DNA of 64,000 nucleotides from Kappaphycus alvarezii (lineage: Eukaryota; Rhodophyta; Florideophyceae; Gigartinales; Solieriaceae): contig NADL03000485.1 of the NCBI GenBank assembly GCA_002205965.3, positions 124,001-188,000 of the forward strand, in the 5' to 3' direction. Numbering within the stretch: the stretch's first letter is position 1; the number at the start of each line of letters is the position of its first letter. Shown here in pieces: positions 12,001-25,228 of the stretch. The notes under the pieces were generated by a model. The model was not told the DNA's origin and ran no database searches. It was given only the letters and a program-made list of their open reading frames with translations. The position numbers and the translations under genes were made by a program.

Positions 12001-13900
12001 CAGGTGCTCAAGGTCAAGACACCTTGGGATCCCCGTGAAAACATGCATGTGCCGCTGCTGAGAGTGCGGGGGTTATTGAAGCGGTTCTGTTCGGCTTTCG
12101 CGCTATCCCGGTAACTTCGGTGAACTACCCTTACATAGTCCAGCAATTCCCCTACAGGTCTACATTTAGAAAATTTGTGGAAAATGGGAAAGTCCATCTT
12201 GCATTTCTCCGAAAATGGATGCAATTCAAGCAATTCTGCGGCGTAATTATCCGCAATCTGTCCATATGATTTGACCTCGAATCCGTATCGCTTCCCAAAT
12301 GCAATGAGATTAAATATCAGTGGAGTTTCCAAGGGAATAAGCTTGTGTCAAAAACTTGCGATTATTTTCAATTACAAAAAAAGACTCGCAGAACTCCGTT
12401 TATGAAGAGCACAATAACGTTTCTCCTTGCCAAATGGAGGAAATATTTTGGGCCACAATCAAGCGACGTTCATACGTTTATCCGAGCCGAGGGATGTTGC
12501 AATGTAATAACGAAAATGTTTTGCATTATTCACAAATAAATGCATACATAAAGCAGCACGGTATGCGAAGATGACCCCTACAAAAATCTGACAAAGTAAG
12601 TGATTTCCACGGCCTAAAGGTGCTGCAGTGATGGAAATCTTGGCAGGAGTAGTTTGGATGGTCCAGCTTTATGCCAACTTCCAAAGCACTTTGACCTGCC
12701 AATAGTTAAATCGTGGATATAAGAGGCCCTCGGCAGAATGAATACAAGTTATGTATATATCACCGCAAAAATCCCGTGGGCAGGCATAGTGTTCACTTTC
12801 AAACATTACACTACAGCAGAATGCGCATGTTTCTTCGCTGCTGTTGCCTCGACATATTGGGGGACGGGCCTAGGAAATAGTAATGGTAGAGCCCCCTGGT
12901 AGCCAGCAATACTTGCTCGATTGCTTGATTTAGGTACGCGGCGTTTTGTCACTAAATTCATCATCAGGAACCAGCGAGGAGAGATTTGAAAGAATCCACT
13001 TTACTGATTCATTGATATCATGGGACGATTGGCTCTGATGGGTTAAACTGAAGCTAGTTTTGTGAGTCCAAATTCTGATGCATATGTTAGCATAGACGTT
13101 TCAACTGGAAGCAAGAGCTTTTTGTGTTATTATCTCGTCTAATCGTTGACTGCAGTCGAGTAATCAGGTTGCCCGTAATGATAATAATTTTGTGTGTAAA
13201 GAACAAGTAGACGTGAGACGAAGCTCTTTGGTGAAAGTTAATTTACTGTAGATATCTTTGGACTAGGTCAAAGCTGTTTGTCGACGGTTTGCAAATCATG
13301 CAAAATATAAATGGAAAAGAGTTGGAAAGGGATGGCTTGAAATGCATTTGCATGAAAGACCCAAGAGCGTAGGGTGGCCGAAAATTCGAGTTGAGTGGTT
13401 GAGTTGCTATTTATGATATTTGCAGTTGTTTGCCACGTGCTATGGTGAAAGTTGGAGACGATGCCGAGGCCAGTGAGGGCGATTGGCAGCGGGAGATGTG
13501 CGGGGAAAGGAGGTTTCACCTTGTTATACAGATTGATGCGGAATAGTGGTACTCTCGCGCATATGCAGGTTTACAAGAAGTGTGAGTCGTTGCCCTGATA
13601 TTATGCTGGTAGTCCACAAAGTTAAGATATGTGTATATAATACTTTTTGGAGAGCAGCCCGAAGGTTACATGTCGTATCGGTTTGAAAAAGTTTGAAGTG
13701 GGGAAGGGGGGAAGGCTTCTGCCTCTCCTGGCAAAAGTGAGCTGTTAGTAGTTGCTTTATGTACGGTAAGTGGATAAATTCATTGATAAAATTAATAATC
13801 ATGGTGCAAATCTCCAATGGCCAGCGTGATCGAGATGGCTAACTTTAATAATAGCCATGTGGTAGAACAAGAGTCGAATTAAAATATTTATATTAAACTT
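9074..13900. other. long gene-free stretch
   Basis: About 4.8 kb with only short unrelated open frames on either strand. No family motif, tRNA or clear repeat was recognised. Isolated GTACAGTAC motifs occur near 9968 and 10750. Composition is AT-rich like the rest of the flank. Confidence 0.45.
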
Positions 13901-13980
13901 GCACGAGTGCCCAGTTGTTTGTTCGGTAACAACATTTACCGTAGTCTGCTCAAAATTACATTCAAATAATAGACTGCTCT

Positions 13981-14190
13981 GTACGTACAGTCCCCAGAAT
14001 TGTGATACTGTACTCTACTGTACTACACTGTACAGTACTGTAGAAGTACTGTACAACACTGTACAGCACAGCAGCACTGTGCAGCAGGTGCTCTTCCACG
14101 GAGGATTTGTATCACAAGAATTGTATCATAAGCATTGTCAAACAAGTAGTTTACCGATACTGTAATGTTACTGTGCACTGTACCGTGGCA
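13981..14190. repeat. GTAC palindrome tract
   Basis: Runs of TACTGTAC, CAGTACTGTA and variants from 13981 to 14086, with further copies at 14165-14185. This is the first dense tract going towards the gene island. No gene is recognised next to it. Confidence 0.75.
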
Positions 14191-17100
14191 GATTTGCTCG
14201 GCTGTATTGCTGTTTCGCCCTTGACCAATTAACATAAGACACTTGGAAATTAATTTCAATCCTGAAAAACGCTTGTAATTGCCTCGTAACACAGTCCTCT
14301 GTCCATTGTCGATGCAGGCCCCTTTCTTTCTGGCAATGCGCGTTTCAGACACAAGTCCCCACTTTGATTGCTGTGTAGCCGCCTTGGAGGCCCTTTACAG
14401 TATTAGGGGATTGCCTATTGGTCGAAAAAAGATTTGAGTGAAACATGACTTACAACTGTAAGCAGGGTTGGTAGGCAGTTGATTTTTGCCATCAAGATAT
14501 TGTATAAAAAGCTGTCATCCGGCTCAACAAGGGGAACAAACTGACCTTCGTGCTGTACTTATGCCCATGCATCCTACTCTTTCAATATCTCCATTTTTAT
14601 TGACCAAAAAGGCATGCCACTTCCTGCACCGTCCCTGCTCACACGTATCCTTACGACGTGTTGACGGGAATTGAGGAATACTAATGACCTCATGTCGAAA
14701 AAGCGATCTTGTGAATCTGCAACGAATCATTATACATCCCTACCTGGTCGTTACAAACTCAACTTGCACAAAATTTAGTTGTCATCATCCATAAACTTCC
14801 ACCTCTCTTTGTGCATTTGGCTGTTTACACTCTCTCCCTCCTCACGTCTATGTCGGCGGCTCAGCCAAACAAACAGCTGTCACTCCTTCATCTTCTGCCT
14901 TTTGAAAGTGACAAAGCCCTCAATGCTTTCAGGGCAATTTGCCCTTGAAAAAAATCTAATCGACAAATTTTTTCAAGTCGACCAGGACTTGTAGCCGGCA
15001 GAAGCTACCAGGAATTCATCGCGAATTGCAAATGAGCTTTGCTAAACGCAGAGCATGTGTTTGGCGGACCACAATGACCACCATGTCAACATCTCCTTCA
15101 CTCAATTGCCCTTGCAATGCATTGAGAGAACAGCGGTGCAGCACCTTGGGGACAGGGTATGTCGACAATTATAATAATGACAATAAGAAATACAATGCAC
15201 AGGAAACATGTGGCCTTTTGCCTCGTAAGTGCGAAATGGATTTCCATGAGACCGCTGGGAGCGGAAAGAGCATAAGATCCGCGTGTTGTGAAGATTTAGA
15301 ATTCAGGGAGAAGTGTGCATGAAGCGTGTAGTTTTATACATTCTTTAAAAAAAGGCGCGTTAGTTTAGGGTGAGGGCAAGAAACCTCAGGAAGAGATAAA
15401 GGCTCGTTGAGCTGCTGTGGTCTTGACTTGAGTTTGAGAGACGGGTGAATGGTCAATGAGGTTGTGCTGGCTGGACTCGCGACGGACATTGTGTGCGCAC
15501 GTGTCAGGCAAGTTGAGGCTGTTCAAATTTGCAGGAGGAAAAGTAGAAAAAAGCTAGCCAAACTTTTCTGACGGAACATGGATGGGTCAAATGAAGGGCA
15601 CGTGCGCCACTGGTACATACTGTACATATGTGTGCATATAGTGTTATTGCACCAAATATGCACATGTGTGCAATTTTATCGATTTTTCTATCCTACCACA
15701 TTGATCACATACTGGCACGCGCCACTACTACAGCATTGTAATTTGTGTCCTTTTTTATAATACTGTACAGTACTGTACACGCTGGGATGACTGAACAAAA
15801 AGGGTAAAGGTAGTACTGTACAGTACATACCATGTGGAATACTGTACTGCATCAACTCGAAATAAGGGTTTTGCAGAAACTTTAGAATTTCCTGGATATT
15901 TCGAGGAACATCTGTACAGTCTTTCCAAAGTAGACCAACATATGCTACTGTTGACTGTATCCGGTCGAGAGCGTGCCAACGAGTTTCGGCCGAGAATAGG
16001 TTTCGGGTATTGCAATTTGGAGGTACACGGAAATTTGAGATACTCGCAGATGATTCTAGTCCAATAATCAGCTCGAAAAGCCGGCCATGTCAATCGAGAT
16101 CATCTGCGGGAGCAGGCGAGTAAGTTTGATTATCCCATCCATCCGGAGAGACACTGGTTGTCGTTCCATTTCAATTTGCATCCGAGCAAGCGCGGGCGGT
16201 CTCCGCACTATAGGCCGAGATGAGCAAACACAAATGCACGAGAGCTATACACACCGCATGCCACTGGATGGTCAAGTAGGGCGGACAAAATCTGGGACGT
16301 TTATTCGACAGTTGGATTGGAAATGTTGGTAGATATTTGTCGATGCAACAATGTGGGGGCGTGGGCGGTGCGACGTATTGTGATCCACGAGGAATGAGTA
16401 GATATTCAGAGAAAAGGTCAAAGGATTGCAAAGTACAACAAACAGAATCGCAATTACGAAAAGCGCGGCGGCGTCGGGCAATGAAGGTTTTAGCGGGGAG
16501 CGACGATTGTAGCTGACATGACTGGCGTCATGGCCACAATAGGGGTGCAGTGCCATAGTTGTGTGTGGCTTACATACTGTAATTCAAAAGGCATACAGCA
16601 GCAACAGGGATAGAATTGGTAGTAGTACTGTAGTGTAGAGACGGGTATTGGATTTGAGATTGAAAATTTGAAAATTGTAGATATTTGTTGGGTAGGTTTT
16701 TAAGGTTGGAAGCAGAGGGGTGAACGTTTGTCAACGGGAAACGAGTGTAACCTGGTTTGGTTACACTGGATGGAAAAAAGTGTGCAGTTGCGGGCGATTG
16801 CCAGATGGACGAGTGTTTGTATGACGGGTTGAGTGTTGTGAGCCAGTGATGTGGGGCGAGACAGAGGTTGACAGGTAGCGGTACGGAGGGGTGGAGGGTG
16901 AAAAGGGTAAAAGATGGAACGGAAAATGGGGACTGCGAGAGACTGAGCGGTGTGATTTGCACGAAAATTGCATGGCGACACTAGATGCGACGTGCGCGTG
17001 TCAAATATCCGGGGTGGCCCAGTTGAGCGCTATGAAAGTGTGTTGATGGTTATTTTGGGTGGTAAGCGCATTTGGGCGACGCACGACAGCCGCCTGCTTT

Positions 17101-18700
17101 CAAGTGGCGCCACCGTTTAAAATGCGCGACAGGTGTGTAATAAATTGGGAATCCTTGTTGTCCTTTTGTGGAACTTTTTAAAATATTTTGTTTTTAAAAA
17201 AGGGAAATGTAAAGCCATTGGTATGGTTTGCAATTCATTGTGCACCACAGATTACGGCAGATTGGCTCAAGATTTTGAGAGGTGCAAGTGACAAAACGGC
17301 CAATGATATTTGTCCAAGTTGGTGGGTGCAAGTTGAGATATTGTTTCGAGGTGGTTTTGGCACCCCTTGAGCAAAATTTCTCAAGATGATCTGCCATCTA
17401 TCTGGGCGAACAATCTCAACGCTTTGAGATATTTTTGATTTTTAAAATCTAAGTGGTTGATTAAGGTTGTGCGTGTGTTAGCTCGTTTCTGATATACAGT
17501 AGCATTCTTTGTCACTCTCCCTACGTCAACCTCCACTGCATGGCAACGTATGCTGTACTGTACAGTACTGTTGCATGGGGAGGCGACTCCGACTGGGGTG
17601 CAGTCCAATACATCAATTTGTTCCTACAAGGAAAGAAGCATGCCCTAGGGTGAATCCGAGGTCGGGACTTTTTTGGCAAAGAGTATGGTACCTTTTACAG
17701 GCTTAATGCAGGACGGGATTGTACAGTACATAGGGGGGGGGGAACTGCTCATGAGGACTGTGCATTGAAGCATATTTGGACAAAAATGTTGCGCTATTGC
17801 TCGGGGAGCAGGAGCAAAGTAGAGTACAGTACATTGCCAGGACCAACAGGGAACATGTTGGATGCCATGAGGTGCATTGATAAAGTCGGTGTCGCAGTGG
17901 TGGACAATATGGAGTGTTTGTATTGACAATGGACAGGATTTGAAGAATATCTAGCATAGGCACTTTGGGGTAGTGTAGATACAGTAGTATTATTGTCTAT
18001 GCAGGGGAGGGATGCTGGGAACGGAGAGGGAGGGGGAGGGGGATGAGCGGTATTCAATGAGAATCGCTGTGGTGACTGTTTGGATTTAATCCTATGCAGC
18101 ATGGTACTGTACTGTACTGTATTATAGTAAAGTGTAGTGTTACTGTATTGTAGCTGTACCAATTATGGGCATGGTGTGCAACCAAGAGTACCATGTAGCA
18201 ATGTAGTGATTGGACGCTTTTTTTTTTTTCGCGCAGTGTGCGGGGACGACAGGGCTCACTACAGTACATTAAATGGATGATTTTTTTAGGGGGGTTGGGC
18301 GGGGGGGGAGATGGCCCAATTTATGATAATTGTATTGAATTTTTGTAGCGTGGGTACAAGAGTTGTACTGTACACTAGTTGCCGGTGGACGCAGCGGTAC
18401 TTTTTACAGTACTGTACTTTACTGTACGGTGCTGTAGTGGTAAGGTTTTTTTTTAATTTAAGTGATTCAACTAATAATAATATTTTATACGTAGTCGGAA
18501 ATGTACCATAGTCTAATGCACACGACCTCCGCTGGCTGCTGCTGTCGGTTGTTCAAGCTCTTACATATTTTTGATCCTGTATCCGAGTAGACACAAAAAA
18601 GTTGGAATTATAATTTTATAGAAAAAAAATTTGAAACAAGCTGATCCTTTTTTTTCATACGGTGCTGATCTCTGTCTGTCATTCACTCACCGACGAGTTG
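14191..18700. other. gene-free stretch with scattered GTAC motifs
   Basis: Apart from the tract at 15.76 kb, GTAC motifs recur near 16622, 17551-17573, 17720, 17823, 18103-18150 and 18363-18434. Minus-strand frames at 16.2-17.0 kb are open for 80-130 codons, but their low-complexity Ser/Pro/His composition gives no family match. I see no convincing gene. Confidence 0.4.
15761..15850. repeat. GTAC palindrome tract
   Basis: Contains ATACTGTACAGTACTGTAC at 15761-15779, GTACTGTACAGTACAT near 15814-15829, and ATACTGTACTG at the end. The motif is its own reverse complement. Confidence 0.75.
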
Positions 18701-18705
18701 AGTAT

Positions 18706-18946
18706 GCTGTACAATAGTGTACCATAGTGTACAGTACAGTGTGCAGTACAGTGTACTGTGCGGTACAATAGAGTAGGAGGGTACAGTACAGGACAGTACA
18801 GTACAGTATAGAGCGTTTTGTCGTACTCACACACTCCCAGTCTACATCCATACCGTACGTATGATAATTGATAAACAGGAGACGTCCCACCCCTTCCCTG
18901 TACAGTACAGTACAGTACAGTACAGTAAATACTGTACAGACTGTAC
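18706..18946. promoter_or_regulatory. GTAC palindrome tract upstream of the Myb gene
   Basis: Two dense blocks, 18706-18813 and 18900-18946, are made of GTACAGTAC/TACTGTAC units. The second is a (GTACA)-type run ending in ACTGTAC. Its right edge is about 370 bp before the Myb start codon. The region from 18990 to 19314 is pyrimidine-rich and looks like a leader. A regulatory role is inferred only from the same placement before the other genes. Confidence 0.4.
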
Positions 18947-18960
18947 GCCTTACCCGCATC

Positions 18961-18990
18961 AGCACCAGCACCAGCACCAGCACCCGCACC
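18961..18990 (+). repeat. (AGCACC)5 microsatellite
   Basis: Five tandem AGCACC/CACCAG hexamers directly after the GTAC tract. Confidence 0.85.
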
Positions 18991-19314
18991 CTTTACTGCC
19001 AGCACTCACCAACCGTTGGCTCTCGGACCCTACTTATACCCTCCCCTCCCACCCCTGTCCCTCGCCACTTGCCCTACCCCCTACCCATCCCGATGCTATC
19101 GTCATCACCACACTACAATCGTTACACTTCCTTCCTCACACTCATCCCCCACACATTCAATCCCACCGCTCCCCGCCACTTGTCCAAATCAATATTCACA
19201 ACGCAACCCAAAACCCCCTATTCAATCCGTTCATAGTAAGCGCATCAGAAATTACTGCAAGCTCTTGCTTTTCCCTATTCCGTTTCTCCGCCCCTATCCC
19301 ACACCTGCAACATC

Positions 19315-20526
19315 ATGAATAGTAACACTTCATTGCTTCCCCTATCCGCACTCGCCTTTACACCGGCCCACACCCTCAAGAAGAAGACCATCGAAAACGC
19401 AAAGTTAATTACCCATCTAGAAGGTCTCATTCGCGCAGAGAAATTCGAACTGGGTCGCCTTCTCGCAAAGCAAAACGCTCCGCTCAACACCACCACAAAT
19501 TCTGCAACTTCAGTCCCCTTGCCATCTAACAACACTCTGCAAACCTTTTCTTCTCCCGCCGTCGCAGATCCCGTCACTGTCAACTCCTCCCCCATCTCCG
19601 ATCTTCACTCGCCCAACTATTTAAAACACACCGCCACCCCCTTCGCCTCCCCAAAAGGCATCATGCAATCCTTCTCCAGTCCCGCTTCGTCCGCCGTCCC
19701 GACCCCCGCCTCAACCACCGAGTCGGAAAAGTACACCCCCCCTCCTCATCAAGAGATGGCCGCCCGCGGCAGCCATTGGTCCTTCATCGAAAAGGCCCGT
19801 TTCGAAGCCGCCATGTTAAAGTACGGGCCGTTTGCCTGGGACGAAATCATCAAGGCCGTGGGAAGTCGCACCGAAAAGCAAGTCAAGGCCTATGCCGCTC
19901 GCTATCGTCGTCGCAAGAAGCTCGCAGCCAGAATGCAAGCCCTGCCCATCATTTCCTACCCCGAAGTCGGTGTCCCAATGCCGCTTGCTCAAGATCAACC
20001 CACCATGACCCGAGTTGCTACCAACAGGAACGCGTCAAGTCCATGCTGCCGCAGCCTACGGCAGAGGCCACGTATCAGGATTGCGTGCGTGCGTTTGGTG
20101 CCGCACGACCGCGCATTACGCCGGAGATGCCGCCTCGTGTCGCGGTGGAGACTAGTGTGCCGACGGGTGATAATGTGACCGAGCCGTCGACACAGGCGCA
20201 TAGTGAATGCCATTCCAGTGCTCCGGCTTCGGTGGTTGCTGGGGAACCGATGATGGACATCTTTACGCAGGATTTGGGTGAAATTGAGGAGGGGGGTTGG
20301 CAAAGGTGGAAACAACGGGATTGGGGGTGGAGGACCATAGCGTGCTTGGGGTGTCGAGGAGGATGGGGCGGAAGTGGCCGCGCTGGCATCGCAAGTTGAC
20401 CTGTTGGTTGATGAAGCTATTGGTGGTAGTGATGATATTCTAGGGAGCGGTGGTGACAAGCCACTGGTGCAGTTTAATGAGGATCCATACCCGCAGGATT
20501 TCATCAACAACTGGTTTAACAACTAA
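19315..20526 (+). CDS. Myb/SANT-domain DNA-binding protein
   Basis: Probable transcription factor of about 400 residues with a single Myb repeat of the SHAQKY-like class. The start at 19315 is the first ATG after the pyrimidine-rich leader. Residues 20-55 form a charged helix with a leucine pattern (a possible coiled coil), and 56-150 are Ser/Thr/Pro-rich. Residues 152-203 form the Myb repeat: W155, a second core position at W175, and a third helix reading TEKQVKAYAARYRRRKK, which corresponds to VRSHAQKYF-type helices. The C-terminal part is acidic and ends QDFINNWFNN. The reading frame changes at about 20000-20035 and again twice at about 20290-20370, where G runs are common. Sequence on both sides is coding-like, so I treat it as one gene with assembly or true indels. 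Confidence 0.75.
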
Positions 20527-22937
20527 TCGGAGGAGGTCATCACGGATAAGTTTGGTTGAGGTCTGTTCGGTTCCTTGCGCGCTTATTCATGTTAACATCA
20601 CAGGCACGTACATCGTGATAGCAAGATTCCGGGGTGAAAGCTTTGTTTTGAATAGACCGTTTTGTATGGTAGAAAAAGGCAACGTCCATTGTTCGAAAAT
20701 GGTGACAGTTGTGATAAAGGCAGTAGCAGTCCTAGGCCTGTTTACAAGCGATGTACCGTATGTGTTTTTCGGGAGGGATAGACGAGGCGAGTGCAAGTAT
20801 GGAGCGAAGATGACAAATGCGGTGGTCGCAAAGGTGTGTGCGGGGGTTTGCACAAGACGCGGGCGATTGGTAGTGGATCTCTTGAAAGAAACGAGCGAAA
20901 TGGACAGGCACGGGATTTGTGTGTCGGGTAAGGTTTTTGAGGGGGTCATAAAAGAGGGCGAGTGGAAAAGTGGGGACATGAGTGGGGACGAGGATCAAAG
21001 AATGGAGGTTCCAATGTAGATTTTACAATACACTAGCTAGAGAGAGTAGAAACGTTTGTGCACACGTGATTTCATCAAAGGTTGGCGCTGAAGATAGATG
21101 CGATACTGTATAATCAGGGGAGGGAAAGTGTTGCTTGGTGGTGCATTGATAGGCGAGGGTGAGGGTGAGGGTGATGCCGTAGATAGGGCAAATCAACGAG
21201 AGGTGTTGTGGGCCTCTGATGAGCAAGCTGAGAGCTTGAAGGGAGAGAGCGAGGCGACTTGAGGCAAAATAAAAAAGATAAAAAAATTGTGCGGGAAGCA
21301 GTAAATTCAAGGTTTTCATTCTTTCCCCGATGCTACCCAGAACGTGAGACTCGAGACAAAACTGGAGCTGTGGACAGAGGCGCACATGTGTCAAGCAGAG
21401 ACGGGGACAACTGGGAGGGGGAGAATTTGTGGCGGAATGGAGATGTGGTTGTGGGCTGGGCTTGGCTGAGCAAGTTGAGAGATTAATTTTGTTTGTAGTG
21501 TACTGTAGTTGTATGAAGCGATGCGGGCAGTAGCGTGTGCAAGCCAATAGTCGATGAAATGTCGTCGAGTGTAGGCCCACGCAAACGTTGGCACCAAGAG
21601 TAGAGTCACGGATTCCCCAACAAAGGCAGTCAAAATATTGAATATTGAAAGAATCGTCGGTCAGAGAGCGGCGATCAAAGCTATTGCAGCGCAGTGCAAA
21701 ACCGGAGGCCGCGGGCGGCTCGCTTCCATCGGTTCATCTTTACAGTAAAAGTGCGCGCACAACAAGAGTGGGAAACAAGTCACTCTTGTCCACCCCCTAC
21801 TGTCAATACCGTTTGTAATGTGTATCGTTGCAGACCAGGATCCCGTCTGCACTGTCTCGTGCAACCGCCCGTGGCTCCAAAGGCTCTACGCATTGGCCCA
21901 TACCGCATCCCCACCGTAGCAGACAAGCAGTGTCTACCGTTCCTCCCTTGCTCAAAACCGGTACAACATTACACCCCACCTATTCTGGTTTCGAGCCACC
22001 ACCGCCGGCCGTTCCCATGACCCGTTTCAAACAACGAAACTCCACTGTCACCCGCCCACCACGTTCCTCACCTCCCTTCCCGCGGCCCACCCTCAACCCA
22101 TCTCATGATGCCACTGGCCCCAACGTTTCCCCGTCTCACTCCACACTGACCCGTGGATCCATTTTGACAACTACTATGAATTCCCCTAATCCGCGCAAAC
22201 GTACAACCGACCGCCGGCAAGCCGTCGTCTTCCACAACCCATGTCACGAAACCAGAGGTGCTTGATATGCAAATGGCGTGTAGCTTTGCCACGTTTATCG
22301 TCTCATACCGGCACGCTTGACCTCTGAATTTGCCATACCCCTTCAAATTCACTTTTCAACTTGACATCAACACAATCGACTCAGCACTCCCTGCACTGGA
22401 TACCAACACGGCCTTGATGTCTCGTATTGTGCATTCCCCGCTTTCAGTCGTGTCTCCAATCCCCCTGCGTCATTCTCCCGCTCCACACTGCCCTTTTGGC
22501 CTCGCTGACACCGCCCGATGCATAACGTGAACGTCCACGCCTTGCCACCTTTTTGTCATGACTCTGCCCAAAAACCCTCTTGCCACCGCACAATAACTCA
22601 TCTGTATTGTATCTACCTACTGCTACAGTCAGCATATCAAGGGCCATCACCGCTATTCGTGCAAAACTTGACATCCCCATGCATATGTCGCTGACAAAAC
22701 CTCACAAAAATGCCATGACAGCCAATCCCATCATCAAATCGCATCCGCCAGGCACAGAGCCCCATACCCTCCCTCCCTGCACCCACCTTCTTAGATCATA
22801 CTGCGCAAAAGGCCCACTCACCACATCCTGTACCCCGTCCACCCCATAACGACCTCTGCCCACAAGCTACCGTGTCCCACATGTGTAGCTCCTGCCCAGC
22901 ACACCCTTGTAAAATCCATCTCTGCCACCTGTCAAAT
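20527..22937. other. intergenic stretch, no recognised gene
   Basis: A plus-strand frame at 20450-21019 overlaps the Myb 3' end and has no recognisable motif. From 21.7 to 22.9 kb the plus strand is C-rich and gives several 60-145 codon frames rich in Pro, Thr and Ser. None continues into another or matches a family. A degraded or unusual gene cannot be excluded. Confidence 0.35.
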
Positions 22938-23844
22938 CTACTGGTTTCCATTCTGCAAAGCCGCCTCCCCAACCGCCTCCGTTCTCAACCTTCGCAACAA
23001 ACCCTTCACAAGCCCGTCCTCCTCTGCCACATCACCATGATACGCATGTGCCTCGTTCCCATTCTCATGATGATGACTCTGCGTCGACAGCCCATGCACA
23101 CTATCATGCACAGCGGCACCATGATGATCATGATCATGGTGATGATCATGCCATGATGATGATGGTCATGATTGGAAAAGACAAAAAACGTACACACGGC
23201 CAACAGCACCAAACTAGCGCCCATGACAAAGCGCTCATGCCTCCGCACCATCGTAAAATCCAACGACGCGGCACCAAGATACGACACAGCCACCAGACCC
23301 ATCATGACACCCGCGGCCGACACCAACAACGTCAACCCCGCCATCAACACGGTGACAACCTCAAGCGGCGGGGACAAGACAGCCAACAAGACGGGCATAG
23401 AGCCTACACACGGGGACAAAGACGTCAACAAGACAAGCGACATGGCCGCGGTGTGATTGACAGCGGGTGCATCAGCGGATGATACGGCGGGTGGATGGGT
23501 GGGTTTGTCGGATCGCAGCATGAATCACGACGACGTTGGACAAAGTAGGAGTGGAGATAGTAGAGACCGCCGGCGAGTAGAAAGGAGGAGGAGAGGAAAC
23601 GGTAGAGATGTTCGTTGAGGATGGAGGCGCTGATTTCGGATATGAGAAGCATGACGAGGAGAGTGATGGAGACGTGACCTAGGGCACCGAGGAAGGTTAG
23701 GAAGAGGGTTTTGGGGAGGGACCAGTTTTGGGCACGGGCTACTAGCGAGTAGGGGAGCCAATGGTTGGGCATGGACATGTGAGAGGCGGAGACGGCGGCG
23801 ACGAGGGCGAGTTCTGTCTTGAGCTCGCTTGTGAGGAGGGCCAT
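22938..23844 (-). CDS. six-helix transporter-like membrane protein with His-rich tail
   Basis: Polytopic membrane protein of about 300 residues, possibly a divalent metal exporter. The start is at 23844 in a good context (CAACAATGGC). The first half has three membrane segments and HMSMPNHWLPYSLVARAQNW, a His-x4-N-H-W pattern resembling the metal-binding first helix of NicO/UreH-type transporters. The second half has TSLSPCVGSMPVLLAVL and three more segments. The tail reads NHDHHHHG and continues in a shifted frame as another His/Asp-rich segment, stopping at 22938-22940. Frame changes lie at about 23425-23525 and 23130-23165. Family is inferred from the motif and topology. A TauE/DsbD-like membrane protein is an alternative. 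The His-rich tail fits metal buffering or sensing. Confidence 0.6.
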
Positions 23845-24070
23845 TGTTGGAAGAGGAGGGTGGGGTTGGGAGTTGGGGTTGGGGTGGTGGGTATTGGTGA
23901 TGGTTTTGTCGCGGAGAGAGATGTGTTTGGGGGAGAGGTGTGTGGTGTAAGATGGGGGGGAAGGGGGCGGGGTGAGGGGGGGTGTCCTTTGGAGGGTGCG
24001 GTGTGTTTGTTTGTTTGAGGGATGATGTGGAGTTGGAATTTAGTGTATGAGGCACGATGGTGGAGACGGC

Positions 24071-24105
24071 GGATGTTGGGATGTTGGGATGTTGGGATGT
24101 TGGGA
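24071..24105. repeat. (GGATGTTG)4 minisatellite
   Basis: Four tandem 8-bp units plus a variant, upstream of the membrane protein gene. Confidence 0.8.
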
Positions 24106-24163
24106 TTGTTGGGGGTGGGTTAGGGACTCGGCGACCGATGGGTCATAATTTATGAGTATGAAA

Positions 24164-24196
24164 GGACAGGACAGGACAGGACAGGACAGGACAGGA
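24164..24196. repeat. (GGACA)n microsatellite
   Basis: Six to seven tandem GGACA pentamers. Confidence 0.85.
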
Positions 24197-24325
24197 TGGA
24201 GCGTGCGGTTGAGGCAAATTGTGCTTTTTGTCGTCCAAGAGAAGAATGAACAAGTTTCTACCTTTGGCCGGTTTTTTTAATTTCCATCTAAAATTATGTC
24301 GACGTGTATCGGTGCCAGGCACTGC

Positions 24326-24446
24326 ATACTGTACACTTGTACTCAATTTTCAACTTTTTTTTCACCGTTTAGGTCAAATTTGTTACAATTCATTTCCAAT
24401 TATTCGGATTTACTGTATGCTACAGTGCTGTAATACTGTACCAGAC
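24326..24446. promoter_or_regulatory. sparse GTAC/TACTGTA motifs upstream of the membrane protein
   Basis: Three motifs (ATACTGTACAC near 24327, TTACTGTATGCTACAG near 24410, AATACTGTACCAG near 24433) lie 480-600 bp before the minus-strand start at 23844. The tract is weaker than those before the other four genes. Confidence 0.25.
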
Positions 24447-24523
24447 TGGGCTTCAAGCCCTACCATGCACTTTTTCGACCGTGCACTCCGCAGTCAGCAC
24501 ACCTCCACCTGATAACGATAATC

Positions 24524-24560
<37 letters not shown>

Positions 24561-24569
24561 CGACGACTC
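24524..24569. repeat. (GAT)n microsatellite
   Basis: About fourteen GAT/TGA triplets, ending in GACGACGAC. Confidence 0.85.
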
Positions 24570-25228
24570 TCAAACCCTCCCTTGAAACAACACCACGAAA
24601 ACGTTTTAATCATATCTATAGACGTCGTTTATTCAATGTATGAACATTGCAACAGGTCCACCCACCCGAAAACCCCGTTCAAACCATACGCTCACAACGC
24701 CGATCTCAATCTCACCTCCCGACAACAGTGTACCCAGGTAGACAAGCCAAGATGAAGATGGATGGATGCCTTTTTCTATCGACATGACTTTTGCAACCAA
24801 TGCGTCATCCTCGTAATCCACCTGCACCCCGCCCTGGGTGACCAACATACACTACCCGTAACTGCCTCTCCGTACCGTATTATCGTAGTGTGTATGAGGC
24901 GGTCATACACTGGAGGGAGAGCGCTTGTGTGGAATGGAGTTGCCTTTTTCGACTGTTTGTAGATTTGGAAATGAATCTCGATCCAGAGCCGTAGTGGAGT
25001 GGTGATATGAGTGGAACAGGTGTATACAGTGCAAGCAGGAGGGGGAGGGAAAGGTGGTTTGTTTGTTTATGGAAACGGCAATGGTGGGGAACGTTGTGCG
25101 CAGAGGTGAGTTGTCGGGAATACAAGGGAATGTTTTGGACGGTGCGTCGGTCGCGGATGGGAGGGGGACACCGGTTGATCGGGTCATCTAGGCAAGGCAC
25201 GCAGGCAACAACGCAAGTGGGCGCATGA
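24570..25228. other. no recognised gene
   Basis: Spacer between the divergent membrane-protein and bHLH genes. Open frames are short on both strands and show no family motif. Confidence 0.4.

Noticed and set aside
18900-18946. GTAC tract as a possible CRISPR-like array or telomeric repeat
   Set aside because: Units are 4-10 bp palindromes without spacers, in a eukaryotic context; a simple-repeat or regulatory tract fits better.
20450-21019. Plus-strand frame of 189 codons
   Set aside because: It overlaps the C-terminal coding end of the Myb gene in another frame and has no motif; probably chance.
21694-22265. Pro/Thr-rich plus-strand frames
   Set aside because: They arise from C-rich composition; no domain, start context or continuation supports a gene.
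23048-23482. His/Asp-rich plus-strand frame opposite the membrane protein
   Set aside because: It is the antisense shadow of the His-rich tail and membrane segments on the minus strand.
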